DNA from: Nostoc linckia z4
GTDB taxonomy: Bacteria; Cyanobacteriota; Cyanobacteriia; Cyanobacteriales; Nostocaceae
Direction: 5' to 3'
Assembly (NCBI RefSeq): GCF_002608075.1
Contig: NZ_LAHA01000040.1
Coordinates: forward strand, 1-64,000
Length of the DNA: 64,000 nucleotides
The notes beneath the pieces were generated by a model that worked only from the letters and a program-made list of their open reading frames with translations, was not told the origin of the DNA and searched no databases. The position numbers and the translations under genes are program-made. Positions 27,501-35,445 of this stretch are shown here, in pieces; position 1 is the stretch's first letter, and every line of letters begins with the position of its first letter.

Positions 27501-28008
27501 GCGTAACCCCTTCCGCTTCACCGTCAATCAACAAACTAATGTGCCTTTTATCGGCGATGTCGGTTGGTACAAGTGGGAAGAAGTGAATGTTGGCGGCCCC
27601 GGTAAAAACTTTGGCTGGCCATTCTATGAAGGTGGTGTTGATTCAAATGGCAACCTCATCAACATCAAACAAAACGCCTATTCTAATCTCGGCATAGCCA
27701 AGGAGTTCTACGATAGCGGTACACAAGTGACAGCACCAATTTACGCCTACGATCATTTAGCTGGTTCTACTTCCGTGGGCGTCGGTACTTTTTACACTGG
27801 TGGCAACTTTAACAACGCCTTGATGATCTTCAATCCCACCAAGGGAACCATCACCGCTTTAACATTAAACAACCAGAACAAAGTTGTTGCAACTACACAG
27901 TTTGCCTCCAATTTAGGAGCGCCTGTGAGCGTTCAGGCTGGAGATGATGGCAAGTTGTACTACGTAGACTTGATCTCAGGTAAGATTGACAGCTGGACAC
28001 CTGTTTAA
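24511..28008 (+). CDS. PA14(x3) - Calx-beta(x2) - soluble glucose/sorbosone dehydrogenase-like protein
   Basis: A 1165-residue protein. After an N-terminal low-complexity segment of about 45 residues there are three PA14 domains (about 48-185, 195-330, 342-478), each with GLKGEYFDN-like starts, SVRWTGQVEAKYSETYNFY, SDDGVRLWVNN and QKYDIKLEYFDN. Two Calx-beta domains follow (about 490-598 and 604-705; SVNEGDGNVTVTV, EPDENFSV). The rest (about 708-1165) is a soluble quinoprotein glucose dehydrogenase-like beta-propeller: LMFIAQKDGVVKVF, DRGLLSLAVHPDF, THSGGSVRFGNDGTLFVSVG, LGLRNPFRFTVN. No Sec signal peptide is visible; similar cyanobacterial Calx-beta proteins are thought to leave by type I secretion, but that is inference. 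Probable role: carbohydrate binding and sugar oxidation outside the cell or at the cell surface. Confidence 0.85.
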   Translation: MDNLQNQNNPLSSTPTSPVIGGQSSLAALDQAQPSILGGSSSLISQGNGLKGEYFDNVDFTNLKLTRTDSTVNFSWGNASPDQLIGADTFSVRWTGQVEAKYSETYNFYTRSDDGVRLWVNNQLLIDNFVNQSATEVVGSVALVAGQKYDIKLEYFDNTYSAVSQLSWSSTSQAKEIIPQSQLYSQVNTPVGNGNGLKGEYFDNADFTNLKVTRTDSTVNFLWGSGSPDPLIAPDTFSVRWSGQVEAKYSETYNFYTRSDDGVRLWVNNQLLIDNFVNQSATELVGSVALVAGQKYDIKLEYFDNTYSAVSQLSWSSTSQTKEIIPQSQLYSQASTPVSNGNGLQGEYFDNADFTNLKLTRTDSTVNFLWGSGSPSPVIAPDSFSVRWTGQVEAKYSETYNFYTRSDDGVRLWVNNQQLINNFVNQSATELVGSIALVAGQKYDIKLEYFDNAYSALSQLSWSSTSQTKEIIPQSQLYSPVLPTTITLSTSPTSVNEGDGNVTVTVLRTGDLSGVSTVQYATLGNTATAGDDYANGGEEIGGTLTFAAGESSKQIVIPIFDDSLAEPDENFSVAIDQPEGATLGIQRTLGITIKDNDSQGLNFTQPLVNENDGTATVTVTRGNAAAAASVNYTTVDGTAKAGSDYVALSGTLNFAVGETSKNISIVLKDDSVTEPDESFTLKFSNAVGVLLPITQTTITIADNDLGEFQRQTVVSGLTTPIDFGWSADDKLMFIAQKDGVVKVFNSTTKVLESKPFIDISSQVNNVSDRGLLSLAVHPDFGKNPNGNNYVYLLFTYDPLETNPNNPKNNPNSNLDDPDRRGNRAARLVRVTADPSTGYKTAIAGSEVILLGKNSTWQYISRPDKDSTFVDPTDETKNEAPSGIVNKTTGKLFANAQEYVDALENNNIRNIQDFIATDSATHSGGSVRFGNDGTLFVSVGDGTSYNRADIRAARVQDIDNLSGKILKIDAITGQGLASNPFYNGDANSNRSKVYDLGLRNPFRFTVNQQTNVPFIGDVGWYKWEEVNVGGPGKNFGWPFYEGGVDSNGNLINIKQNAYSNLGIAKEFYDSGTQVTAPIYAYDHLAGSTSVGVGTFYTGGNFNNALMIFNPTKGTITALTLNNQNKVVATTQFASNLGAPVSVQAGDDGKLYYVDLISGKIDSWTPV
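24650..25950 (+). repeat. Three tandem DNA repeats of about 440 bp encoding PA14 domains
   Basis: Units start near 24652, 25096 and 25534. Long stretches are identical at the DNA level (for example the block around AAGTACAGCGAAACTTATAA in each), so the duplication is recent or kept homogeneous by gene conversion. Copy number could vary between strains. Confidence 0.9.
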
Positions 28009-28019
28009 AGTAGGTGGGT

Positions 28020-28233
28020 AGACAAGGGAGACAAGGGAGCAGGAGAGGTTTAGTAGTCTGGCAACCCAAAAATCTTAGGTGGAGGTTGGGAAAAGGTTAA
28101 AGGGAAAAGGGGAAGGGATAAAAACCTTTTCCCTTTCCCCTTTTCCCCTTCCCCTTTAAAGAGCCAAGTTGCCTTGGCGTACTACTAGGTTTCCCCATGC
28201 CCCATGCCCCATGCCCCATGCCCCATGCCCAAT
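28020..28233. repeat. STRR block between convergent genes
   Basis: GGGAAAAGG/CCTTTTCCC runs that can pair (28085-28160) and a CCCCATG heptad array at 28192-28230. No gene. Confidence 0.85.
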
Positions 28234-29784
28234 TCAAGATAACTTAGTGATAAATCCCAATAATTTTTTAGTAGTTGATGTCAGGAGTGTACGACGATAG
28301 GCGTCAGCTGCTTTTTTAATGGCTTCGGCTTGGGTGGGATAAGGATGAATGACGCTGCTTAACTTACTCAAACCGATTTTATTTACAATTGCTGTGGTTA
28401 TTTCTGAGATGGTTTCGCCGGCGTGACGGGCGACAATGGTTGCACCGAGAATTTCATCGTCACCTTTTTTGTGGTGGATTTTCAGAAATCCTAATTCTTC
28501 ACCATCAGCGATCGCTCGGTCTACACTACTAAAAGGAATGGCGATGGTTGTCACTTCAATGCCTAATTCCTGCGCTTCATGTTCGTATATTCCCACATGG
28601 GCAATTTCTGGGTCGGTATAAGTTACCCACGGCATTACCAAGCTGCTGAGTTTGCTACGTCCCAAACCAAAAGGAGAAAACAGGGTATTCTTAATTACAA
28701 TCCTGGCTGCGGCATCGGCAGCATGGGTAAACTTCCACTTCATGCAGATATCGCCAGCTGCATAAATTTTGGGATTGGTTGTTTGTAAGTAATCATTCAC
28801 CTTTACGCCAAGGCGTTTGTCATATTCTACACCTGCGGTTTCTAAATTTAGACCTTCTACATTTGGCGCACGTCCCACGCCTACTAAAATTTCATCTACT
28901 GTCTCCGAATCTCGATGGCCGTTGGAGGAAAAATAAAGCCGTTTTCCTTGGGTCACTGTTACCACTTCTTCCAATTTGGAATTCAACACCAAGCGAATTC
29001 CTTCGTTAACCAAAACCCTTTGCAGAATTTTTGCAGCTTCGGCATCTTCTTTGTTGAGGATCTGAGAACCGCTATGAAAAAGTACCACCTCAGAACCCAA
29101 GCGCCGGAAAGCTTGCGCCAATTCGCAACCAATGGGGCCGCCACCAATTACCGCTAAACGTTCCGGTCGTTGAATCAAAGAAAAAACCGTTTCGTTGGTG
29201 AGATAACCTGCTTGTTCCAGTCCGGGAATGGGGGGTTGTGCGGCTCTTGCGCCAGTAGCAATTACGGCTTTTTTAAAGCGGAGAATTTTATCGCCGACTT
29301 CTACGGTATTTTTACTCGCAAATCTGCCGCTACCTAAGAAAACATCAACTCCTAAGTTTTGAAATCTTTGTGCGGAATCATTATGGCTAATATCAGCTCT
29401 TATCTGCCGCATCCTAGCCATAACTTTGGGAAAATCCACATCAATATTATGTTGGGGAATATTAACTCCCAAATTTTTAGCATTCCAAGCTTCGCCAACT
29501 ACACGAGCAGAACGAATCACAGTTTTAGATGGTACACAACCAACATTTAAGCAATCTCCACCCATGAGATGCTTTTCAATTAGTGCCACTTTTAAACCTA
29601 AATCTAAATCTGCTGCACCTGCGGCTACTACTAGTCCTGCGGTTCCAGCACCAATTACTACCAAGTCGTAAATATCAGCAGGTTGAGGATTGACCCAATT
29701 TTGTGGATGGACATAGGATACTAACTTTTGGTTATACTCGTCCATTGGACGGACTGTAACTCTCTCGAATTGGGAATTGGTCAT
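28234..29784 (-). CDS. MerA-like pyridine nucleotide-disulfide oxidoreductase
   Basis: A 516-residue FAD/NAD(P)H flavoprotein. The FAD fold is DLVVIGAGTAGLVVAAG, the redox-active disulfide is GGDCLNVGCVPSK, the NAD(P) fold is LAVIGGGPIGCELAQAF, and IYAAGDI completes the FAD site. The C-terminal dimerisation domain has the His-Pro of SSVIHPYPTQAEAIKKAAD. It lacks the N-terminal heavy-metal-associated domain and the C-terminal vicinal Cys pair of true mercuric reductases, so mercury reduction is unlikely. These proteins are often found with TVP38/TMEM64 genes, as here. Substrate unknown. ATG at 29784. Confidence 0.88.
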   Translation of the reverse strand: MTNSQFERVTVRPMDEYNQKLVSYVHPQNWVNPQPADIYDLVVIGAGTAGLVVAAGAADLDLGLKVALIEKHLMGGDCLNVGCVPSKTVIRSARVVGEAWNAKNLGVNIPQHNIDVDFPKVMARMRQIRADISHNDSAQRFQNLGVDVFLGSGRFASKNTVEVGDKILRFKKAVIATGARAAQPPIPGLEQAGYLTNETVFSLIQRPERLAVIGGGPIGCELAQAFRRLGSEVVLFHSGSQILNKEDAEAAKILQRVLVNEGIRLVLNSKLEEVVTVTQGKRLYFSSNGHRDSETVDEILVGVGRAPNVEGLNLETAGVEYDKRLGVKVNDYLQTTNPKIYAAGDICMKWKFTHAADAAARIVIKNTLFSPFGLGRSKLSSLVMPWVTYTDPEIAHVGIYEHEAQELGIEVTTIAIPFSSVDRAIADGEELGFLKIHHKKGDDEILGATIVARHAGETISEITTAIVNKIGLSKLSSVIHPYPTQAEAIKKAADAYRRTLLTSTTKKLLGFITKLS

Positions 29785-30138
29785 TTTTATACCTCATTTG
29801 CCAACTGAAAATACCAAAGTCAAGATAAATTTGTTAATGGTTATTTCATCGAAGAAGGGAATAGGGAACAGGGAACGGGGAACAGTTCCTTGTTTACTAT
29901 TCCCGTCAGGTGAGTAAGAGACCCCGACTTCTATAAGTCGCTTTTTGAGATGGGGATTTCAACCCCATCTTAAACAGTCTATTCCCTGTTCCTTGTTGCC
30001 TGTTCCCTTTTAACAGAATTACATCTTTGCACTGTTTTATCGGTTTGAGAATTGACAAATCAAATGAGAAAAATTTTTCAACGCAGAGGAACGCTGAGTT
30101 TTATTGCGAATAGTTATGCTTTTTTAGGGTGCATTAAC
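29785..30138. other. Intergenic with STRR and palindromes
   Basis: A 354-bp gap within the co-directional minus-strand cluster. GGGAACAGGGAAC-type STRR at 29855-29900, a GACTT/AAGTC stem near 29925-29940 and an AGATGGGG/CCCCATCT stem at 29948-29970, which could act as a terminator for the upstream TVP38 gene. Confidence 0.6.
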
Positions 30139-30861
30139 TTATAAAATTTCATCTTCTAAAGCTTTGCGGGCAATGCGGGTGATATAAATTGTGACGGCGA
30201 GTGTGGCAATAAAACCAAGAATCCGGATTGTCCATTGTAAAGTAGAGTTTGTGGGTTGAGCCTCAGTACCAATGGTGGCAAGATTGCTAGCTAAAGAACC
30301 AATGTAAACATACATAATAGTTCCAGGAATCATACCTACGGAACCGATAAAGTAATCTTTGAGGGAAACTCCGGTGATGCCGAAAGCATAGTTTAATAAG
30401 TTGAAAGGAAATATTGGCGACAGTCGCGTTAACAAAACAATTTTCAATCCTTCTCTGCCAACGGCTTGGTCTATGGCGGTAAATTTTTTATTATCTGCGA
30501 TTTTTTGAGCAACCCAATCTCTTGCTAAATAACGTCCCACCAAGAATGCAGCTGTAGCGCCAAGGGTTGCACCAATGAATACATACAAAGAACCCCAAAC
30601 TACGCCAAAGATGACGCCAGAACCCAAGGTGAGAATAGAACCTGGGAAGAAGGCAACGGTGGCGAGAATGTAAATTGCAATAAAAGCGATCGCTCCCACT
30701 GTACCAAGGCTATCAATCCACTGCAATGCATCTCGTAAAATTGCTTGGGGATTAAAAGAATTGCTATTTACAGATTCTTGTGCAAAAGCAAAGTCTGTAT
30801 TTAATAAAAAACTAAATCCAAGTACTAATAATATTAATAAAATCCATCTCAAATTTTTCAT
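30139..30861 (-). CDS. TVP38/TMEM64 family membrane protein
   Basis: Integral membrane protein of about 240 residues of the TVP38/TMEM64 (VTT/DedA-related) family. It has an N-terminal signal-like segment ending in FAFAQES, and the conserved core FPGSILTLGSGVIFG, GATLGATAAFLVGRYLAR, LLTRLSPIFPFNLLNYAFG and IPGTIMYVYIGSLA. The frame runs up to 30954, but ATG 30861 (MKNLRWILL) fits the signal peptide and is preferred. Proteins of this superfamily are implicated in lipid scrambling or ion transport at membranes; the bacterial function is not settled. The next gene upstream is a paralogue, 129 bp away. Confidence 0.88.
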   Translation of the reverse strand: MKNLRWILLILLVLGFSFLLNTDFAFAQESVNSNSFNPQAILRDALQWIDSLGTVGAIAFIAIYILATVAFFPGSILTLGSGVIFGVVWGSLYVFIGATLGATAAFLVGRYLARDWVAQKIADNKKFTAIDQAVGREGLKIVLLTRLSPIFPFNLLNYAFGITGVSLKDYFIGSVGMIPGTIMYVYIGSLASNLATIGTEAQPTNSTLQWTIRILGFIATLAVTIYITRIARKALEDEIL

Positions 30862-30989
30862 TTGCTTTGCGCCTAGAGCGTTTGGAGTTAAAAAAATCAT
30901 CCTGCAAATATATACTGCACAGTTTTCTATATATTGATTTTTGATAAATTGCAAAGATGAGAAAAATTAAACATGATAATTTGCAATTG

Positions 30990-31745
30990 CTATTCTCGAA
31001 ATGAATCTGGTTGTTCTAAACGACTTGTTTCTGTGAGTTCTACACTTTGAGCTAGGGCTTTTTGAGCAATTTTTGTCATATAAACAGTCACAGCAACGGT
31101 AGCAATTAATCCAATTATTCGCATTATCCATTGCCAAATTTGAGTTTCTGGAGTACTTGGTTGATGAGAGATATTAATCATCGCAATATTGCCAGCTAAA
31201 GAACCAATGTAAACGTACATTACAGTACCAGGAATAATGCCAAAGGAACCTAATATATAATCTTTGAGAGAAACCTGTGTAACTCCAAAAGCGTAATTCA
31301 ATAAATTGAAAGGAAACAGGGGAGATAGACGAGTTAATAAAACAATTTTCCAGCCTTCTTTGGCGACTGCTAAATCAATGGCTTTAAATTTTGGATATTT
31401 TTCCATTTGTCGGTAAACCCAATTCTGTGAAAAGTGGCGTCCAATTAAAAAAGCCAAGGTAGCTCCAATTATGGCAGCAATTAAGACATATACTGAACCC
31501 CAAAATACTCCAAACAAACAACCACCTTTGAGAGTTAATAGGGAACCAGGTATAAATAATAATGTTGCTAAGTTGTAGATGACTATGTAGGCAATAGGGC
31601 CAAAGATGCCAAGACTCTCAACCCAAATGATTAAGGTGTGTAAAAGTCCCTGAATGTTTAACTGTTTAGCCGCAATTATAAGAGTGACAATTAAGCAACT
31701 TAGCAGTAGTATTTTCAGTTTGGAAGTGAATAAGCGCTTCTTCAT
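30990..31745 (-). CDS. TVP38/TMEM64 family membrane protein, second copy
   Basis: Paralogue of the 30139-30861 protein, 251 residues, with the same core: FIPGSLLTLKGGCLFG, GATLAFLIGRHFS, LLTRLSPLFPFNLLNYAFG and IPGTVMYVYIGSLAGN. The N-terminus is one hydrophobic segment after KKRLFTSKLK and is not a cleavable-looking signal. Tandem arrangement and shared strand with the MerA-like flavoprotein and the glycosyltransferase suggest one functional neighbourhood, possibly membrane lipid or metalloid handling, but the internal gaps are wide. Confidence 0.87.
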   Translation of the reverse strand: MKKRLFTSKLKILLLSCLIVTLIIAAKQLNIQGLLHTLIIWVESLGIFGPIAYIVIYNLATLLFIPGSLLTLKGGCLFGVFWGSVYVLIAAIIGATLAFLIGRHFSQNWVYRQMEKYPKFKAIDLAVAKEGWKIVLLTRLSPLFPFNLLNYAFGVTQVSLKDYILGSFGIIPGTVMYVYIGSLAGNIAMINISHQPSTPETQIWQWIMRIIGLIATVAVTVYMTKIAQKALAQSVELTETSRLEQPDSFRE

Positions 31746-31805
31746 TTTGATAAATTTGACCTTCTGAGGTTCAAGTTTGACCTTTTGGTGCTGAATTTTG
31801 AAACC

Positions 31806-31934
31806 TATAGGACTCCTATTTGATTTTTGAACAAGATTCAGTACACATCTATACCCTTCTTTTCTGTTCCCTGTTCCCTATTCCCTGTTCCCTACCTACG
31901 CAGATAATTTCAGGAATCAAATCGGATTACTATA
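31806..31934. repeat. MITE-like element, TATAGGACTCCTATTTGAT ends
   Basis: A 129-bp element. Left end TATAGGACTCCTATTTGAT; the right end is the complement of TATAGTAATCCGATTTGAT. The interior contains GTTCCCTATTCCCT heptads. Related to 6476-6595 and to the single end at 63810. Confidence 0.8.
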
Positions 31935-32038
31935 TACCAATACAATTTAATAATTGCAGCACATTGTTGGGTCAAGACGCGATTCATCGGGTCTATACAA
32001 GTGATGTATTTGTGGCATTATTTTTTTCAATTGGTATT
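31933..32038. repeat. Element with TATACCAAT / ATTGGTATTA ends
   Basis: A 106-bp element directly adjoining the previous one; the two share the bases TATA. Its right end TTTTTTCAATTGGTATTA resembles the right end of the 48037-48140 element. Confidence 0.65.
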
Positions 32039-32088
32039 ACATATGGAATCTAATGCCACTAAGATATACTACCGACATGAAAAACAGC

Positions 32089-32799
32089 TTAAATCCTCTT
32101 AAATTTTTCTCCCCGATACCAGCGACGAATTCGTTCGGGTGACACACCGAGTAAATAAGCAATAATTACTATTTGATTGAGTAGCGTAGTTTTAAGCACT
32201 CCTTTTTGCAACCATCTACGCGCTGAGGTCACAACTGGTGTGGAGAGAATTGCAATACGTCCTTTGGTTTTTAAACGACGTATCAGTTCAAAGTCTTCCA
32301 TGATGGCTAATTCTGGAAAACCGCCAACTTGTTGAAATACTGCTTTGGTAACAAAAATTGCTTGGTCGCCATAAGGCATTTGGCAAAAATGCGATCGCCA
32401 CTTTACACCCAACTCTACCCATCTTAAACTCAAAAGCGACGCATCAATTTGCAAGTTAAATGCACCAGCGACTATTCGGGGTTGTTGTAGCGCCGTGCAA
32501 ATCATTTCATCAAACCCAGCAGGTAAACGGGTATCTGCATGAAGAAATAACAGAATCTCGCCACTAGCCGCCACAGCACCCGCATTCATTTGCACAGCAC
32601 GACCAGGAGATGATGAGATAACTTTGACACCTAAAGATTGAGCTATTGCTTTGGTATCATCACTAGAGCCGCCATCTACGACAATAACTTCTATATTTGT
32701 ACTGCTTTTTGTAGTCGCGATCGCTTCTTTGATATTCCCTGCTTCATTAATAGCCGGAATGATAATAGAAATTTTGTTACTACTAATATTCTGATTCAT
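32089..32799 (-). CDS. Glycosyltransferase family 2, TIGR04283-like
   Basis: About 236 residues, a GT-A fold glycosyltransferase. ISIIIPAINEAGNI is the nucleotide-sugar binding start, VIVVDGGSSDDT the first Asp motif, GEILLFLHADTRLP the DxD-like metal site (HAD), and PYGDQAIFV plus MEDFELIRRLK the acceptor region. It matches the family annotated as TIGR04283 (rSAM/selenodomain-associated or arsenosugar-linked transferase 2). The frame extends to 32853, but ATG 32799 gives the usual short N-terminus. Upstream gene of a minus-strand group with two TVP38 genes and a MerA-like flavoprotein. Confidence 0.85.
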   Translation of the reverse strand: MNQNISSNKISIIIPAINEAGNIKEAIATTKSSTNIEVIVVDGGSSDDTKAIAQSLGVKVISSSPGRAVQMNAGAVAASGEILLFLHADTRLPAGFDEMICTALQQPRIVAGAFNLQIDASLLSLRWVELGVKWRSHFCQMPYGDQAIFVTKAVFQQVGGFPELAIMEDFELIRRLKTKGRIAILSTPVVTSARRWLQKGVLKTTLLNQIVIIAYLLGVSPERIRRWYRGEKFKRI

Positions 32800-33044
32800 G
32801 ATTGCTGAGTTTTCTTTTCTGGGCATGGCAGAGAAAGCGTAATAATTTAGCAAATCATCAATTTTCTGCCCTGGCTAACTTAAAAACTTTGAAGGTAAAT
32901 AAGTACCCAGACATAATTAATTACACATATTGTTTTTCTCTTCTCTATTTCCTGCCTCGACGAATGAATTTAATTTTGTCCAACTACTTATGGTAAGTTT
33001 TTTGTAAAAGCTGCAAATAACGCCACTAAATTATCATAAAACTT

Positions 33045-33518
33045 GTGACTACGGATATTTTTGATTACAGCTTGGAACACATCTTTTCCTATCGTGTAAC
33101 CCTCAAAACTCCGCCTGAGATCGTTGGGCCTGTTCCAGAAGGAATTCGGGTTAACTTTTACATGCTTGGAGGAGAGGTGAAAGGTACAAAGCTGAATGCC
33201 AAAGTTCTTCCTGTGGGCGGAGACTGGCTAACTATTCGTCCTGACGGCGTAGGTATACTCGATGTACGTAGCACCTTTGAAAGTAACGATGGAGCTTTAA
33301 TTTATACTACTTTCTCAGGAGTGCTTGATTTAGGGGAAGATGGATATCAAAAGTTTTTGAACCAAGAACTACCAGAGTTGATTCCACTACGCATTGCTCC
33401 TCGTTATCATACAGCCCATCCAAAATACCAGTGGCTCAATCGCATACAATGTTTAGGAATTGGTCAATCAGATTTGAAAAATTCACAGGTTCACTACAAC
33501 ATCTATGTAATTCGATAA
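33045..33518 (+). CDS. DUF3237 family protein
   Basis: A 157-residue beta-rich soluble protein of the DUF3237 family: LEHIFSYRVTLKTPPEIVGPVPEGIRV-like opening (here split into LEHIFSYRVTL and VGPVPEGIRVNFY), GGDWLTIRPDGVGILDVRST, and APRYHTAHPKYQWLNRIQCLGIG near the end. Family members form a lipocalin-like barrel; function unknown. The start is GTG at 33045, with no Shine-Dalgarno sequence. Divergent from the glycosyltransferase gene. Confidence 0.8.
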   Translation: MTTDIFDYSLEHIFSYRVTLKTPPEIVGPVPEGIRVNFYMLGGEVKGTKLNAKVLPVGGDWLTIRPDGVGILDVRSTFESNDGALIYTTFSGVLDLGEDGYQKFLNQELPELIPLRIAPRYHTAHPKYQWLNRIQCLGIGQSDLKNSQVHYNIYVIR

Positions 33519-33689
33519 CCAAGAAAAATCACTTTTCACCACCTCTCAAATATACTGAAAATTAGTAAACAGATAATCATTGTAATCAGGACGTACAACT
33601 AGTTTTACGCCCTTAATACATAATGATTTATATCAGAGTTTTGCCTTTAAAATCTCTGTCCTCCTGCCTTAAGTTTCCCAGCGATTTAC

Positions 33690-34997
33690 TTAAGACGCGA
33701 GAATTATATCAGAGTAGGCAAAAGACCAAACTGGACGCATCTTAAAAAACTCTTCAAAGGAAATTTTCAAATCTTTATTATCATCGTATTTTTGCATGTA
33801 TTCTTCAACTTCACTAGAAGGTAATCCCCATTCTAGCAATAGGATTTTTAACTCCAATTCATCAATGTAACCATTGCGATCGATATCCAATTCCTCAAAA
33901 ATTAATCTACACTTTTCTTCATTGCTAATATTTTTCCCCTTACTTAAGTATTGTAACTTCAATGTTTCTTTTTGTAGCCGTTGTTTGACACCTTTAATAT
34001 GCCAGATTTGCTCATAAAACTCATTGAAATTAAATTCATTAATCTCTGTGTGTTCATTGATAAAATTATTGATAAAAGCGTCGGGAACTTGCCATTCTCG
34101 CCAAAGGCTCATCAATTCGTCTTTATCTAAAGTTCCACTTTGATTCACATCCAATTGAGTAAAAACTGCTGCTGCTAATGCTCGATCGTCAAGTTGTTCA
34201 GAATTAATTGATAAATGATTGCTGATCCATAATTCTTTCGCATCTTCATCAATTAATGTTTGTCTTTGACTTTCTTTTGTCCAACTTATCCATTGTGCTG
34301 GTGTGGGATTCATAATTAACTTATAAAGAGCATTATATCCCAGGACAAAAAGGATAAAAAACAAGTTGCCAGCCACACCTAATACAGAAGGGAATATCAA
34401 TACACCAGCTGCGAGAATCGAAGCCGAATAAAGATTATCTTTAAAAAGTCCAAACGCAGTAAAGACAAAGTAAAATACCCGACACCAAACGTAGATACTG
34501 AGAACTAAAAAGGTGTTAACTAACCACAAATCTGAACTAGGTTCTAAGAGGAGATGAATGGCACAATAAAGATGCAAACTAACACAGAATATATACGATG
34601 GAATCATCGCACTCTTCGCGCCAAAAACAATCGGTGTTTGGTAAGAAGATGAAGTGACATGACCGATTATGGCTGATAGTGCCATAACGATCGCTGGGAT
34701 TTCTGGATTACTACTAAAAAATGCGATCGCACCAAAAACAATTTCTATAGTTCCGGAAATTACATGAGTTCTGATTGATAATTTCCGTTTGGGTAACATC
34801 AGAAATTTTGGGTGTGGTGGGTTCGTATAGTGATAATACAAAACGTAAAAATTACTGAATATTGATGCCACACACAAAACTAGTTTTTGATAATATTCAA
34901 TTTCTTTTCCTGTAAAAGTGGTACTGAAATAAAAGTAAGCTAGGACATAAATACTCAACGGTAAAATTAGCAATCCTTGTTTCAAAAATGTTGGCAT
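33690..34997 (-). CDS. Membrane protein with C-terminal EF-hands
   Basis: A 435-residue protein in two parts. Residues 1 to about 230 are hydrophobic, with roughly seven membrane segments and no family I can name. Residues about 270-425 are soluble and carry three EF-hand loops: DVNQSGTLDKDE, DIDRNGYIDELE and DDNKDLKISFEE, each with acidic ligands at positions 1, 3, 5 and 12. This predicts a calcium-responsive membrane protein. Full EF-hand domains on polytopic proteins are uncommon in bacteria; Ca2+ signalling in heterocyst formation gives a possible context, but that is inference. Monocistronic by spacing. Confidence 0.82.
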   Translation of the reverse strand: MPTFLKQGLLILPLSIYVLAYFYFSTTFTGKEIEYYQKLVLCVASIFSNFYVLYYHYTNPPHPKFLMLPKRKLSIRTHVISGTIEIVFGAIAFFSSNPEIPAIVMALSAIIGHVTSSSYQTPIVFGAKSAMIPSYIFCVSLHLYCAIHLLLEPSSDLWLVNTFLVLSIYVWCRVFYFVFTAFGLFKDNLYSASILAAGVLIFPSVLGVAGNLFFILFVLGYNALYKLIMNPTPAQWISWTKESQRQTLIDEDAKELWISNHLSINSEQLDDRALAAAVFTQLDVNQSGTLDKDELMSLWREWQVPDAFINNFINEHTEINEFNFNEFYEQIWHIKGVKQRLQKETLKLQYLSKGKNISNEEKCRLIFEELDIDRNGYIDELELKILLLEWGLPSSEVEEYMQKYDDNKDLKISFEEFFKMRPVWSFAYSDIILAS

Positions 34998-35429
34998 ATA
35001 GACTATACTTGGTATATCTTTTGACAGATGCGATAAATATACTAATTCTTGTGAGAAAAAAACACAAGGACAGTTAAGACACTTAAGGAATTTTTTATAA
35101 AAATTTTATATTTTATAGCTGAGTTAGTTACCTGATATCGTCATCCCCTAAATTCTCGATATCCTACATCTCTACACACAATATGGCATCAGATTTGTAG
35201 CTGGCTTATAACTGCATATTGAGCATAAGTCTGACTTAAGATTTATTTGTCAAAGTTAGCAAAGCGATGGTGTGGATTGGAGATTGTTTTGCTGGTAATG
35301 AGTTTTTACCGCCTCAATATGTCTAATCTGAAAAAATGATGTTAAAGAGCGATCGCTTTTTTCGAGATTGCTTTGCTAGCTATGAGTTTTTATAATTAAA
35401 CCATCGTAGAGCTAATCTGAAAAATAATA
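34998..35429. other. Gap with an 84-bp imperfect tandem duplication
   Basis: A 432-bp interval. The right part holds the tandem repeat described at 35281-35445; the left part, upstream of the EF-hand gene, is AT-rich and presumably carries its promoter. Confidence 0.6.
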
Positions 35430-35445
35430 TCAAAGAGCATCGGCA
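35281..35445. repeat. Imperfect 84-bp tandem duplication at the 3' end of the kinase gene
   Basis: Units start at 35281 (AGATTGTTTTGCTGGTAATG) and 35365 (AGATTGCTTTGCTAGCTATG), and each continues with GAGTTTTTA, CTAATCTGAAAAA and AAAGAGC. The second unit includes the stop codon and last codons of the histidine kinase gene, so the first is a duplicated gene end. Confidence 0.75.

Noticed and set aside
28234..29784. Mercuric reductase and a mer operon
   Set aside because: The redox CxxxxC is present, but the N-terminal metal-binding domain, C-terminal Cys pair and other mer genes are absent.
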